In this document: piece after piece, positions 24,612 to 35,856 of the stretch | Numbering within the stretch: the first letter of the stretch is position 1 | How the letters are laid out: each line of letters starts with the position of its first letter | Origin: Chrysomallon squamiferum | Lineage: Eukaryota; Mollusca; Gastropoda; Neomphalida; Peltospiridae | NCBI GenBank assembly: GCA_012295275.1 | Contig: CM022676.1 | Span: 13,270,379-13,334,378 of the forward strand | Reading direction: 5' to 3' | DNA length: 64,000 nt | The notes under the pieces: model-generated | Told to the model about the DNA's origin: nothing | The model's input: only the letters and a program-made list of their open reading frames with translations | Databases searched by the model: none | Made by a program: the position numbers and the translations under genes

Positions 24612-24830
24612 TATATATTTATCAGTTAAATTTGATAAATTTAACTTAAAGTTGTATCACTGTATATTATATAACCTGCCTCTGAACTGTTTTATATATA
24701 TATATATATATAAAATTTCACACTGTTTAGATGAAGCTGGGTCTTCATAGTGCTATTCATTCACTTGTAATAGAGGCACATTATATAATATACAGTGATA
24801 CAACTTTAAGTTAAATTTTAACACAAAACC
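24612..24830. repeat. Imperfect inverted repeat (hairpin)
   Basis: TAACTTAAAGTTGTATCACTG near 24,639 pairs with its complement near 24,795-24,820, giving arms of about 40-45 bases across a spacer of about 100. One arm is also part of the repeat downstream of the signal exon. AT microsatellites lie near 24,594-24,620 and 24,694-24,711. Confidence 0.65.
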
Positions 24831-25022
24831 AGCCCTAATCAGCACACAGAACGTTTTCACTGCATCGTTTTTATCGGTAATATCTAACATGTTTGTTTTA
24901 ATGTATCAACAAATGGATGAAAAATATATATAAATAAGTAAATAAATAAATAATAGATCAACAAAGAGATACAAAATATATAAATAAGTAAATACATAAA
25001 TAATAGATTGAAGGAAACTTAC

Positions 25023-25078
25023 CTGTACTGTATCTAACAATTACGAGAGAAACAAGTAAATATTGCAACAAACGCCAT
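25023..25078 (-). pseudogene. Frameshifted signal-peptide exon
   Basis: ATG at 25,078 and donor GTAAGT are kept, but the exon is 56 nt instead of the 55 nt of its two intact homologues. The added base puts TAG at codon 15 (ATG GCG TTT GTT ... TGT TAG). Upstream sequence matches the intact promoters. No Ig exon follows on the minus strand before IgR-A, so it is the head of a deleted gene. Confidence 0.8.
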
Positions 25079-25990
25079 TGTGAGTGTTGTGACTAAAACT
25101 GTTTCCTCCGAGTACACGAGTTGTACTCTATCTAGGTTAAGTTATTATGTCACATTTCTATGGCGCTGTCCAATTTTTGTATATTTATTTCACTTTGTTT
25201 ATTATATTTCAGATGATTTCTTTTTCAGTTAATTGTCAGTAATCATATCTTGAAAGTCACGCTGTTTACAAAACATTTATATTTATAAAACGAAAGAACA
25301 TTCTTGTCGTAGGCTTATACCAGTCGACTAACTCAGCAAAGCATATACGACACATTATATCATTGAATGGTACAAACAATCTATAGCGGTCTACGTCTTG
25401 ACGTGAGAACCGGTCAGTAATTCATTATTTAATGCCTAATTCATTGTCAAATCATGTGTTTTTCAAAAAACAAAAACAAAATATTTACACAGTATTACTT
25501 ATTAACCAACGTATTATTTTATCAGTTAAGTGTGGATATTTAAATTAAGACATTTAATAAACTGATATGTAACAGAGAGAGAATAGAGAAGTAATAGAAG
25601 TAATATGATTTGTTTTCTGGGATAAAAACCCGCTCTTCAAATTGAAGTGGATACATTCTGTGCTACAGATCACAACGTAAAGTAAAATGAAATGTTAAAT
25701 TATCTGAATGAAATTAAACTAAGACAGTCAGCTTAAAATGGACAATTTTTATTACAGTAAATGTCACTGCTACACATCTTCTGTGAAAATATCCGTTCCA
25801 TAATTAATTTGAGCAAATGTTACAAATAAAAATATATAAGTTCATGAAACGAGGATGACATTACATGTTTTCATACAGATATTTTAGGGTATAAAATTAT
25901 GTATTACTAACGAAGTCCGATCTCCATAAACAATCACTCGTGTGGCTTTAATTAAGTTCAACATCATTTAACAAAGAAACACAACTAAAT

Positions 25991-26022
25991 TTTATTTAAT
26001 ATTATTACATTGTCACTTTATT
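25991..26022 (-). terminator. Two AATAAA poly(A) signals for IgR-B
   Basis: AATAAA on the minus strand at 26,022-26,017 and 25,996-25,991, about 250 bases past the proposed stop. The same pair context recurs in the duplicated unit near 42.8 kb. Confidence 0.5.
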
Positions 26023-26137
26023 ACAGCTGTCTAACATAACTACATCATTTCATGAAATAGTTGTAACGAATTAAGAAAGGAGGCTAAATATATCAATGTT
26101 ACGATGAACAGTTAATTTTCTTACATGTTGTTTTTAC

Positions 26138-26142
<5 letters not shown>

Positions 26143-26209
<67 letters not shown>

Positions 26210-26216
26210 CGCTCTC
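26143..26216. repeat. TC microsatellite
   Basis: About 37 units of TC, interrupted only at its right end. A second tract sits at the same place in the duplicated unit (42,838-42,919). Confidence 0.95.
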
Positions 26217-26265
26217 ATAGGCGTCCGAAAAATTTCATCTTTGCAATTCTTAGATGTTCAATCAA

Positions 26266-26282
26266 TTACACATATACATTGC
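26266..26282 (-). CDS. IgR-B proposed terminal exon
   Basis: A long T-rich tract ending CTAG on the minus strand is followed by GC AAT GTA TAT GTG TAA. With the incoming G this reads GNVYV and stops. The phase fits (1 in) and the total length becomes divisible by three. It is very short and rests on the polypyrimidine tract and frame alone; a different last exon is possible. Confidence 0.45.
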
Positions 26283-26386
26283 CTAGAAAAAAAAAAAAAA
26301 AAAAAGAATAAAAAAAGGAAAAATACTTGAAATAACCACAGAAACTCTGGAAGCCATGATTTCTAAAACTTTTTTCAAAAATATGC

Positions 26387-26423
<37 letters not shown>

Positions 26424-26585
26424 TGGTATTGGTGATAAGAAATAGGGAATGAAAACATTTTAGATTTTCTTTACAAATACACATTTTATTTCAACATAGT
26501 AATAAGTTATTATCAATTCTCATCGTAGTTGGATAAATTTTAATATGATAAATAAAAGTGAATAATTCTAAATAAATGTTATTAC

Positions 26586-26684
26586 CTGAACTCGGTCTGT
26601 TATCAGACACCTTCAGCTTTTCATACGCAGGTGCATCACGTGATTGTAGACACTCGTACTGAGTGGTAGGTATTTCAGAATGTT
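26586..26684 (-). CDS. IgR-B exon, tail 3 with ITAM-like motif
   Basis: Acceptor TTTATAG, donor GTAATA, phase 1-1, 99 nt. It encodes EHSEIPTTQYECL, then QSRDAPAYEKLKVSDN. YECL and YEKL are seven residues apart. TQYECL alone also resembles an ITIM/ITSM-type site, so a dual reading is possible. Confidence 0.8.
26614..26658 (-). other. ITAM-like motif Y-x-x-L-x7-Y-x-x-L
   Basis: The residues are YECLQSRDAPAYEKL. The classical ITAM is Y-x-x-[L/I]-x(6-12)-Y-x-x-[L/I]; this fits exactly. The acidic residue usually found upstream of the first Tyr is replaced by EIPTTQ (Glu at -6). Confidence 0.65.
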
Positions 26685-27557
26685 CTATAAATTTATTAAC
26701 ATTACTATAAACTCTTTGTATACATTTTGAAAAACTATTTTTCTTGGATTCAGCTATATTTTATAGAAAATATTTATTACAGAAATATTTATCGGAATTT
26801 GGAAAAAAAATATTTAGGCGATTATTTTTAATTCATCTAATTCATTTTAGTTTCTTTGAATTTAAAACACTGTTGTATATCAAAAAAATCTAATAATGTT
26901 CTCTCAGTCTTGGTTGAAATTTCACTTAAAGAATATATATATATATAAAGAAAAAAGAAGAAACTAAATATTTTTGGAAAACACATCTGAATTTTACTCT
27001 TGAATGTTTCATCATTAAAAACACAAATGACAACAGCCAGAATAAGAAGAACAACAACAACTAAGAAGATATGCCAGTCACTTTGTCAGGATAAATGATA
27101 TTAATTGTTCTATTCAGGGAAAATTATGTTTCGTCGGAGAACCGAAAATCTGAACAAATTTCAGTATGACAAAGTAGACCGATAATTTATACTCTACAAA
27201 TAATCTGTCGATAGCGAATGGTTTCGACGTCGACATAGGCAGTTTTTTATGTCAACTGTAATTCGTTGCATTAGTTTGACTTATTAATTGTTCATGCCCT
27301 TCGTGCACTGAACAAAATGTGTGTATACCTGACTATATATAACTGTCTGCCTCTTTGTGTGTATGGGTTTATGTATAAGGTGCATTTAGGTATATGAAAA
27401 ACTGGCATCTTACTTTAAATTTCCGCAATCATCTTGACTTGTGTTTCAAGATCTATTCAATTTGAATCGTTTCAAGTATTAACAAGACAGCTTCTTCGAA
27501 TGCTAAGTTTTCTAATAAAACTAGGATCGAAAAAACATATTGGATTTCTTATTTTAC

Positions 27558-27607
27558 CTGAGCGAACAGCTGTTTCCTGGATTGAATCCATTGATACATC
27601 TTGATAT
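27558..27607 (-). CDS. IgR-B exon, tail 2
   Basis: Acceptor TTTCACAG, donor GTAAAA, 50 nt, phase 2 to 1. It encodes TYQDVSMDSIQETAVRS. The YQDV tyrosine is a possible SH2 site. It complements the phase-2 exit of the previous exon, so the two are obligate partners. Confidence 0.75.
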
Positions 27608-27836
27608 CTGTGAAACATAATACGAAAATTATACTGGTATCTCATTCAAGTATATTTGGTTTTAGTAGTATTTCATTAGAGTTAATATATTTTCAATCCT
27701 GATTCAGTTTTACAAGAAAATTTACTTTAGGCACAGTAGTGTCTATGTCAAACAATGTCTGTAGGTAATTTACTAAACAGACAATGAATATCTATTATCA
27801 TAGTAATATTCAGAAATATTTCAACACAGTACTCAC

Positions 27837-27870
27837 GTATGTATTTCATTTTCATTTTTGCTGTCTGAAC
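27837..27870 (-). CDS. IgR-B small exon, tail 1
   Basis: Acceptor GTTACAG, donor GTGAGT, 34 nt, phase 1 to 2, encoding SDSKNENEIH. This is the positional equivalent of the 22-nt exon in IgR-A, with the same phases. Confidence 0.72.
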
Positions 27871-28152
27871 CTGTAACATATATTTATAGTTGTATTTTAC
27901 AAAATAAATAAGTACCCTTACATTCAAATAATTCGATTTTTTTAAACAACCAATGAAAAAAGAAAGAAAATTATACAAATAAATAAATGGACACACAAAC
28001 ACACATATAAAGTGATAGAAAAACATATTAAAAATAAAAAGCAAGAAAGAAAAATAATTTTTAAATAAATAATTAAAAACTACAATATAATAAGTACAAA
28101 ATATTCAAAACAATAAACAGTAACTATTGAATAAGTTTAAAATTTAACTTAC

Positions 28153-28281
28153 TACAGATGGTGTAACCTCTTCTCCTCAAGATGAACAGAATAATTATTG
28201 CAGGAAAGCAGAGCAGAAGTATTCCTACTGCCAGACCAATTCCAATTCCAGTTCCAAGTGTTGCCATGGACGAAGATTCTT
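28153..28281 (-). CDS. IgR-B exon: transmembrane segment
   Basis: Acceptor ACTATAG, donor GTAAGT, 129 nt, phase 1-1. Short ESSS linker, a Gly/Ile/Leu-rich span of about 27 residues without charge, then RRRGYTIC. The RRRG stop-transfer cluster is shared with IgR-A although the span itself is quite different. Confidence 0.9.
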
Positions 28282-28617
28282 CTATAGTAATTATAATAAC
28301 AAGTTCAAAACATAAATCAGTGACCAGTATTAACATTTAATTTTGCTTTATCTTTATTTGTTTAATTATAACTTTTTTCCTCTAAACATCTTTCATTAAA
28401 TAACGTAAATAGTTTTGATAACATGAGATTCACCAAAACCTGTTTTCAAGTTCTATAAAAAAAAAAATAAAAAAATAATAATAAATAAATAAATAACAAT
28501 TTTGCTGAAATTTTAGAGGAAATTTGAAAAACATAAATAAATATATAAAAATAAAAATAAATATTCTGGTGAAATTTTAGATGAAGAATCGAAAACTGTA
28601 TATGCTATTTTACTTAC

Positions 28618-28920
28618 TACAATTTATTGTTGTTAAAGTGGTACAAAGAGTCAAACAGTAACGGCTGTCATTTTTATTTGCAGAAGAGTAAATTTTAAAG
28701 TGGTAGGAAGAATTGGACTTGAGATGAGAAATGTGTAAAGAAAAAGTCTTGTCGTCTGTCTTATTGTGTGACACTTGCAGACTGATAGACTGGTCTTCAG
28801 TAGACAAGCGTTGTTCAACAGTGAATCTAGTGAACTTGTTTGTGTTGTACTTCCACTTGATGTCTACTGAAGTTTCTAACACATTTGTGCAGTAACACCA
28901 TTCAGGAGCTGATTCAAGAA
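28618..28920 (-). CDS. IgR-B exon: FN3 domain
   Basis: Acceptor GTTTTAG, donor GTAAGT, 303 nt, phase 1-1. It has ESAPEW, VDIKWKYNTNKFTRFTVEQ (strands B and C, core Trp) and HISHLKSNSSYHFKIYSSAN (the L-x-x-x-x-x-Y-x-F turn into strand F). IgR-A has its FN3 fused to an Ig domain in one exon; here it stands alone. Confidence 0.85.
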
Positions 28921-29127
28921 CTAAAACGTGAAAAAGAATTTAAGTTTCAACTACAATACAGTAAATATTATAACGTGAGGTATGATGTGTGTGTGCGTAT
29001 GCTTGTGTGTGCGTCTTTTAATATTATCTCAATAAGAAAATGACACTGGCGATTTCTGACACAGATGTGGAAAACTCAGTGGTATTTGCTAACAAAGGTG
29101 ACATTAAAAAAGTGTAAATAAAGTTAC

Positions 29128-29388
29128 CTGTAACAATGACACTGGCAGATCCTGACACTGAAGTGTTAAAAGAAGTTTTTGAAGTTGCTGAACACGTGTA
29201 CTCTCCTTGGTCTGACTGTTGAAATGAGGAGATTTGAAACACAGAACTGTCAGTGAGGTGTTTTGTTCCAGTTCGCCATTCAAATACAACACTGTCTGGA
29301 TTACTGTCAGCTGTACAGCGTAGTATCACAAGTTTTCCCAGTTCAACTCTGATGTGACTCTCTGATAAAATTCTCACTCTGGGAACAT
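29128..29388 (-). CDS. IgR-B exon: Ig domain 7
   Basis: Acceptor TGAGTAG, donor GTAACT, 261 nt, phase 1-1. It has VILRCTADSNP (strand B), VVFEWRTGTKH (core Trp) and QQSDQGEYTCSATS (strand F). It corresponds to Ig7 of IgR-A but is strongly diverged. Confidence 0.88.
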
Positions 29389-29835
29389 CTACTCAGTTTA
29401 GAATAAAGGCAAAGTAAAAACGAAATTAAGATTCATATATTTGTACACATACTCAAAACATAACATTACATAACTAAAGTGAGAGTATTTATTTATTTGT
29501 TTGTTTGTTTTATTATTCGTATTATTATTATTATTATTATTTTATTGTAAACTTAATTTTGATTCCTTTCTTTATAACGTGATGTAATGGAAATAATATA
29601 AATATAAATTTCCTTTTTTTTTCTGAGAGGCTACGCTAATTTAAACAGTAAACACTCAGAAATTCTCTTGATGTATTAAAATCATATGAAAAAAAAGAGA
29701 AAAGAAAATAGCTCATAATCACATGAACATCTTCTAAATTTCAAATAACAAGAATATCTTAAAATCATCCTTCAAAAACAACATTTTTTGATAACAGTAC
29801 AATTTCGATACTGCGCTAAACATTTTAGTACTCAC

Positions 29836-30120
29836 AGTAAACATTTAGTGTTTTATTTTCAGATGACTTTGGATAGTTTTTGTGGAGTGTGAAGTTATTT
29901 GTAGCCTGACACATAAATGTCTGACTGTTGTCTGTGTAGGACAGATTTTTGAACAGCCAGTAGGAGTTTGTGTGTGTGGAATCTTTCACTCCGTTTTTAA
30001 ACCAGACAATCACAGCTGGAGGATTTCCTCTGTCAGACACTGCACAAGTCAGGTTTCTACTCTGACCTTCTAACCACGGAAAACTCAAACTTGGAACCAG
30101 ATCTGGAGATGATGGTGGAT
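29836..30120 (-). CDS. IgR-B exon: Ig domain 6
   Basis: Acceptor TATTTAG, donor GTGAGT, 285 nt, phase 1-1. Nearly the same sequence as IgR-A Ig6 (only a few substitutions, such as NYPKSSEN for NDPKSSQN). The first part of this exon is repeated upstream as a relic at 30,225-30,415. Confidence 0.9.
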
Positions 30121-30224
30121 CTAAATAAAACATCATAAACAATTTATTAAAATTTCGAGTTAAAAATACCTTAAGAATAATAAAGAAGTAAAGGAAAGAA
30201 AAAAAGTATTATAGTGTTCTAATC

Positions 30225-30415
30225 AGACACTGTACAAGTCAGGTTTCTACTCTGACCTTCTAACCATGGAAAACTCAAACTTGAAACCAGGTCTGGAGAT
30301 AATGGTGGATCTAAATAAAACATTATAAAGAATTTATTAAAATTTCGAGTTAAAAATACTTTAAGAATAATAAAAAAGTAAAACAAGAAAACAAAGTATT
30401 TTAGTGTTCTGATCA
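30225..30415 (-). pseudogene. Partial tandem duplicate of the Ig6 exon
   Basis: A copy of about 190 bases of the neighbouring segment 30,031-30,224. It holds the acceptor and the first 28 or so codons of Ig6 (to LTCTVSD), then TAG. It has no normal donor. If its acceptor were used the message would stop at once, so it must be skipped. IgR-A lacks it, so it arose after the inverted duplication. Confidence 0.85.
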
Positions 30416-30424
30416 TTATGTTTG

Positions 30425-30539
30425 TTAATTTCCTTTCTGTGTTTCTACTGTTGCTTTCGTCTTAGTTATTGTTACTGTTATTATTATAATCATTATCATC
30501 ATCATCAATATCATTTCCATTATTATTTTCATCGTTATT

Positions 30540-30598
<59 letters not shown>

Positions 30599-30618
30599 TA
30601 TTGTTGTTAAATACTTAC
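30425..30618. repeat. ATT-rich microsatellite beside the Ig5 donor
   Basis: A long ATT tract with interspersed ATC, directly following the IgR-B Ig5 donor. Matches the tract in IgR-A at 7,574-7,780. Confidence 0.92.
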
Positions 30619-30915
30619 AGTACACAGTGAGTGTTTCACTGTCTGTGAGATTATATCTGTGAGTCTGGTGTACTGAACTGCATTGACAAGTCTTAGTGTT
30701 GAGATTTCTTGTAACTGTAAATGACAAATCTACAAAAACACTTTTTTCATCTCTCTCAGTTGAAGAGTTCACGTGATCTGTGTCACAAGACAGACTTACT
30801 GATGACACTAGAGGTTTACCACCTGACACAACACAGCGAATGTTCAGTGTGTCTCCTTCATAAATCACTTGTCCTGTCTTGTATCCTCTTATTTCTGGAG
30901 GACTCACAGGTGGAT
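30619..30915 (-). CDS. IgR-B exon: Ig domain 5
   Basis: Acceptor TTGTCAG, donor GTAAGT, 297 nt, phase 1-1. LNIRCVVSGG, SLSCD and TKTCQCSSVH repeat the Trp-less, extra-cysteine design of IgR-A Ig5. Confidence 0.88.
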
Positions 30916-31303
30916 CTGACAACAAAAGTTTCAGTAAGAATAAAAATTCCATTTAAAATTGTTATCTACTAATTTTCACACTGTTTTTGACAGCAGAGGC
31001 AAGAGTCTTGAAATGTTTCATTAGTTTATTATAGGTTATATGATCAAACTTCTTCAGAGGGCTTATCCTTATTCTCAGTTTCAATGAATGTCTTGTTAAT
31101 CAAAAATTCCCCAAAATCAATCTTGGTTGTGTTAGAGTCAGAAATGTGGTAAACAAATAAGATTGTGAATCCTGAACCAAATTCTACCCAAAACAGAATA
31201 GAAGTAAATATTCAAAATTTGTTTATTATTATTATTATTATTATAGTTATTATTGTTATTGCTATTGTTATTATAAATAATGTTTTATGTTGTATGTACT
31301 CAC

Positions 31304-31624
31304 AATACAAAGTCAGTGTATCTTTTGTTGTAGACTTTTTTTCAGGGATCTGAGAATTGTGTGTTTCACACTCTATTTCATCTCCATCTTGATACCACTG
31401 TGGAACCAAAACCAGATTCTGACTAAACAGCTTTCCTCCATCACCAGCGTCTTGTTCTCTGATTGGTTCGTTTGAAATCAGAATCTGACCACTAGTGAGA
31501 TTTCTCCAAGTAAAGATCACACTGGGACTTGATGATGCACTAGTACAGGTCAAGGTCAATTTTCTGATTCCATCAGCATCAAAATTAGCTTGGTTGCCAG
31601 TTATATCAGTTCTGTCAGGACCAA
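31304..31624 (-). CDS. IgR-B exon: Ig domain 4
   Basis: Acceptor TTTTAG, donor GTGAGT, 321 nt, phase 1-1. LTLTCTSASSS, FTWRNL and DGDEIECETHN align with IgR-A Ig4 with few changes. Confidence 0.9.
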
Positions 31625-31816
31625 CTAAAATTTAGAACGAATAAGTATATATTGTTTCTTTGATCTAACAAAACACACACAAAAATATATATGTGTAAAA
31701 ATAGTAGATAATAATATTTAATCTGTATTAGTAAATTACAAAACAATCAGAAATAAATTCATTTTCTTGAAGAACAATTTACTTTATACACTAGTACTAT
31801 TTCAAACAATCAAAAA

Positions 31817-31876
<60 letters not shown>

Positions 31877-31878
31877 TT
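31817..31878. repeat. AAT microsatellite
   Basis: About twenty AAT units in the intron between Ig3 and Ig4 of IgR-B. Confidence 0.95.
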
Positions 31879-31959
31879 ACAATAAGAGTGAATAATAGAA
31901 GTATTACAAGCAGAGAAAATAATGATATTCAAATTCTGACAATAACATTGTAAACATAC

Positions 31960-32223
31960 ATGCTAGTTTTGTTGTAAATGTCAAGTTTCTGGTCTCCACG
32001 TAGTTTCTCACTTGACAAGTGTAGTTCTGTTTGTTGTACTTTCTGTTAATAGATTTCAAGACAAGAGTTTGTGTCTGTGTGTCAGTTCCATCAGGAGTTA
32101 CCCAGCTTACTGTGCCAGCAGGTGTTCCTAGAAAAGTGGTGTTACACACACAAGTTCCACTCTGTCCTGACTCTATGTAAGTATCTGGACACTCACCACT
32201 GGTAGAAGGAAAGTCTGGTGGTC
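31960..32223 (-). CDS. IgR-B exon: Ig domain 3
   Basis: Acceptor CTTACAG, donor GTATGT, 264 nt, phase 1-1. GTCVCNTTF, VSWVTPDG and NYTCQVRNY match IgR-A Ig3 almost residue for residue. Confidence 0.9.
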
Positions 32224-32951
32224 CTGTAAGTGAACATTTTAAAATTAATAAAAATATCAAATTTAATTTAATTATTTAATAATTAACTGATTGTTTGATA
32301 AACATGGGAAAAATGTTTTTTCAGTTCAGCTCAGTACTACTTATTACGCTACAAGATGTCAGTTTCACTTCTGAACCAGAATGAGGTCAAATATCTACAG
32401 ATATCTACTCTTGACAGATCATTATTTAGTACATCTTAAGCAGAGTGAACAATCTTCTTTTCCCATTAGTTTCTGAATCATGAACAATTTTATTTGTGTG
32501 CCAGCTTTATTGTAAAATGATAATTTTGTTTATCTATAAAGCTGATATGTAACAGAAATTATTAAAAATCAAAATTAGATACAGTTTATTTACAAAAATG
32601 AATAAGTAATAAAATCTGCTTCATTTTTAATATATATAACTAAAACATTTGAAATTTATGAATTGTGAATGAAGAGTTAAATTCATTAGACTATTAGCTT
32701 TTAAAAAAACAATGGCATTGCATTCACACTTCCCATGTTCAGCTGAAGTGAAAATTTCTATTAATGATTTTTATTTAGTTTTATTATCAAAAAAATATGT
32801 AAATAGTACTATAAAATGAAAACTAGTATCAGATTACAGTTTTCTTTATTGATTAAAAATGAAAAAAAAGAAAGTTTTATGAATGTTTTATGTAACAGAA
32901 GTACAAAAATATTGTGGCTATGGCTATGTTACAAGTATATTCCTAGAGAAA

Positions 32952-32955
<4 letters not shown>

Positions 32956-33040
<85 letters not shown>
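32956..33040. repeat. CA microsatellite
   Basis: About 42 uninterrupted CA units in the intron between Ig2 and Ig3 of IgR-B; absent at the same place in IgR-A. Confidence 0.97.
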
Positions 33041-33041
<1 letters not shown>

Positions 33042-33199
33042 CCGTTAGAGATATCTAATTTTGCAAACAATCATTTTAAACAATCATCATAATTATTTTG
33101 ACCAAACTGTAAGATATGAATTACTGATATGAATTTGCAGTTCTAATGTTATATTAATGTCAGTTTTATTAAATATATGTTGTCAACTATATAAAACAC

Positions 33200-33202
<3 letters not shown>

Positions 33203-33247
<45 letters not shown>

Positions 33248-33248
33248 G

Positions 33249-33312
<64 letters not shown>
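33203..33312. repeat. GT then GA compound microsatellite
   Basis: A GT tract (about 33,203-33,244) followed by a GA tract (about 33,250-33,312), close to the Ig2 donor of IgR-B. IgR-A has only a short ATAG run at this point. Confidence 0.95.
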
Positions 33313-33315
<3 letters not shown>

Positions 33316-33353
33316 CTAAATTTGTAAAAATAAAATAAATAAAAGATAATTAC

Positions 33354-33692
33354 TTTGAATTACCAATCCAATTTTGTTAGTTGAGTTGACAGCAGGGACA
33401 TTTTGGTCAATCATCAAGTTATTTTTAGCAGCACAGAAAACTTTCTGACCATCATGATCTCTGCTGGCTGTGTACGTCACATTTAATGTTGTCAGTCTGT
33501 CAGTAGCAGTGGGAGATCCAGTGGTGCTGACAGGAAGCTTGTTACTGTCTACGTACCACAAAATCTGTGAAACAGTCGGTGCTGGTTTGGCTCCCTGTGC
33601 AACACAGGTAAAAACAGCAGAGTCTCCCTCAGTGATGTTAAGTGAGTTTGGTCTTAATCCAGAAACTTCTGTGATTGTATAATTAACTGGAG
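33354..33692 (-). CDS. IgR-B exon: Ig domain 2
   Basis: Acceptor CTTTCAG, donor GTAATT, 339 nt, phase 1-1. FTCVAQGAKP, ILWYVDS and DHDGQKVFCAA repeat IgR-A Ig2. Confidence 0.9.
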
Positions 33693-33899
33693 CTGAAAGA
33701 GATTATTTCTGTTAGATAACAACAAAGATTTAAATTATTTAATGCATTTGCTAAAAGTAGAAACAATAAATTTTATCTTATAATACACTTGTACATGTTT
33801 AATTAAGAATGTTAAAAGCGGATGTTCAATTCATATCACAAGTTTAAAAATTAAATTGTATTGTAAATGATTATCAGAAAATAATTAATTCTAATTATT

Positions 33900-34095
33900 T
33901 TTATTTTGCACACTAGCAAAAATGCTATATAGTCTGAGTCAGATCTTTGCCAAATATGAATTTAATGGCAGGCCATCTGCATTAATATTAAGAGATATGC
34001 TCAGAAAGACACGAACAATGTCATGAAAGTTGAGCCATAAACCATTTGGTTCTGTTCCATGTACAAAGTTCTTTATTTGTCTAAAATTTAATATC
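33900..34095 (-). pseudogene. Possible transposon-protein fragment in IgR-B intron
   Basis: The minus strand reads FLSISLNINADGLPL followed by a stop shortly after. It resembles the L-x-I-x-x-D-G-x-P-L motif found in several invertebrate transposon-associated proteins. A shorter remnant of the same sequence is at about 4,395-4,440 in IgR-A, so the insertion predates the duplication. Confidence 0.3.
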
Positions 34096-35547
34096 AGAGG
34101 TGAATTATTTGTGACGACTGCATTTACTGGTAAGGGTATCTATCTAGACTCCTTACAGACCAAAGACTGAACATTTTCTAATACTAAGCTGTTAGAAACA
34201 GTAATAGATTTTGACTTGATCACCAAAGCAGACATCTTAGATAAGACACAGAAAGAACAGACATCAAATGAGATTCTTCTGATGGAAGTATTATTCATAT
34301 ATGAAATGTTTATGAGGCAAGCCATTGTATATGGAGTTCGATGGAACCAAAATGACAAATTCATCATTATCTTTCCAGCTAACAGGTTTTCACCAACGGT
34401 CAGTTTTCACTGGTCCAAGTGATAAGCTCGTGTCTAAGTCTTTCAGTCTGTGAGCTGCTCAGATTTCTTAGTGTATCAACAGCTGGCTTGGAATTTGTCC
34501 GGAATGGTTGTTGAATAAGAACTACATAGTCATATAATTTGTTTGCTTTCAATCTACCTCCACAAAATCACAGGAAATATATGAACATTAATTTGAATTA
34601 TAATCCATTAAACAAACAAACTGAATAGTTAAGTATGAGTTATTTTATTCCTGCATTCATTGCTGAACATCTATTTGCTTATAATGTACTTGATTTAGTC
34701 ATGCAATATCTACAACTGTGTAAGTGTTTAGTATGTCAAGATTATTAAAGCAACTGGCAAACTATGCTTGAACACCTAACACTATTAACTATTATTCTTG
34801 AGAGAAATTATCAGTTGTTTTCTGTGCAACTCATCAATATATTCTCTTTAAGCAAGTGTATTTAAAAAAACAAACAAAAAAAATACATTTTTTATTTTTT
34901 GTTTTAAATTTATTTAGAACACGATTGCATGTGGTGCCATAAAAGTGTAAATAACATTATCAAATCAGACTGTTGTGCTATCTGGTGTAACACTGGAGTT
35001 TATGAATTTTTTATGAGCTACAACTGTAAAATGATGTCATTTGTTATTAAAAACAAACAGCTCCCTCCAGAAAAACCCCAGTAATTTTTCTAGATGAAGC
35101 TCAGTTAAATCTTCTTCATTTAAGAATACAGGAGCAAATGTTCTTACATCTGTCAAAACATACTAAATTTAAGTGAAAAAAACACTTCTTTTTGAAAGTT
35201 TTGTTACTGATTTACAAATGTTTAGTTTATGTCAATTGTTTATTTTTCTGACATAAATTAATAAAATGACACATAATGATTGATTTTGTTTTTTATTTGT
35301 GTGATCATAAATTTATAGTTTGTTCAAAACGTCTTTAACAGAATAACAACTAATTATTTTATATTTGTTTGCTAATAAATGTTTGCCCAACAAATTTTAG
35401 TGTATATATTCAACTTTTCATTTTGTAATTTGTGCTGTAACTGTTGGATAAAATTGTTGTGTATAAATTTCAACTAATAATTACTACACTAAAGTACAAC
35501 ATAAAATAATAAAAAGTACTGAATCAAATTAAAAAGAAATAACTTAC

Positions 35548-35856
35548 TGAAAACTTGTAAATCGAAATTGTAGCTAACATTTTTACCATGTGTACATGTC
35601 CAGTTAGCTTCATCTGCAAGACTGACACTGTTTATTGTCAGGTTGAAGAGTGTAGACGTTCCAGCAGTCTGACCAGCACATTTACAAGAGTAACCAGCAA
35701 CAGAATCAACTTGTCTACAAGATGATAGAACTGTACAAAATATATCTTTATTTCTTACAAAGTTAACAGGTAAAGTGACGCTGTCTGATACAGAACACTG
35801 GAATGTGTAGCTTTGACTGAACACAGCAAAGGGAGAACCAGAAAGGTTTACAGAAC
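35548..35856 (-). CDS. IgR-B exon: Ig domain 1
   Basis: Acceptor TTTTAG, donor GTAAGT, 309 nt, phase 1-1. Same six-cysteine layout as IgR-A Ig1 (FQCSV, CTVLSSC, YSCKC, WTCTHG). This is the first Ig exon and can accept any signal exon ending in G at phase 1, giving a Gly at the junction. Confidence 0.88.

Larger units (their letters stand above)
25023..26216 (-). repeat. Intergenic unit duplicated at 41,860-42,920
   Basis: The order is 3'-UTR-like sequence with AATAAA, TC microsatellite, about 1 kb of spacer, then promoter and signal exon. Shared landmarks include TTTATTACAGTAAATATC, ATTTATAAAACGA, TCTTGTCGTAGG and CTAACTCAGCAAA. This is what a tandem array leaves between neighbouring genes: the 3' end of one and the 5' end of the next. 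Confidence 0.75.

Noticed and set aside
30422-30610. Tyrosine-rich and isoleucine-rich frames beside Ig5
   Set aside because: Generated by ATT microsatellites on both strands; no independent gene signal.
32816-33092. His/Thr repeat frames
   Set aside because: Translation of the CA microsatellite only.
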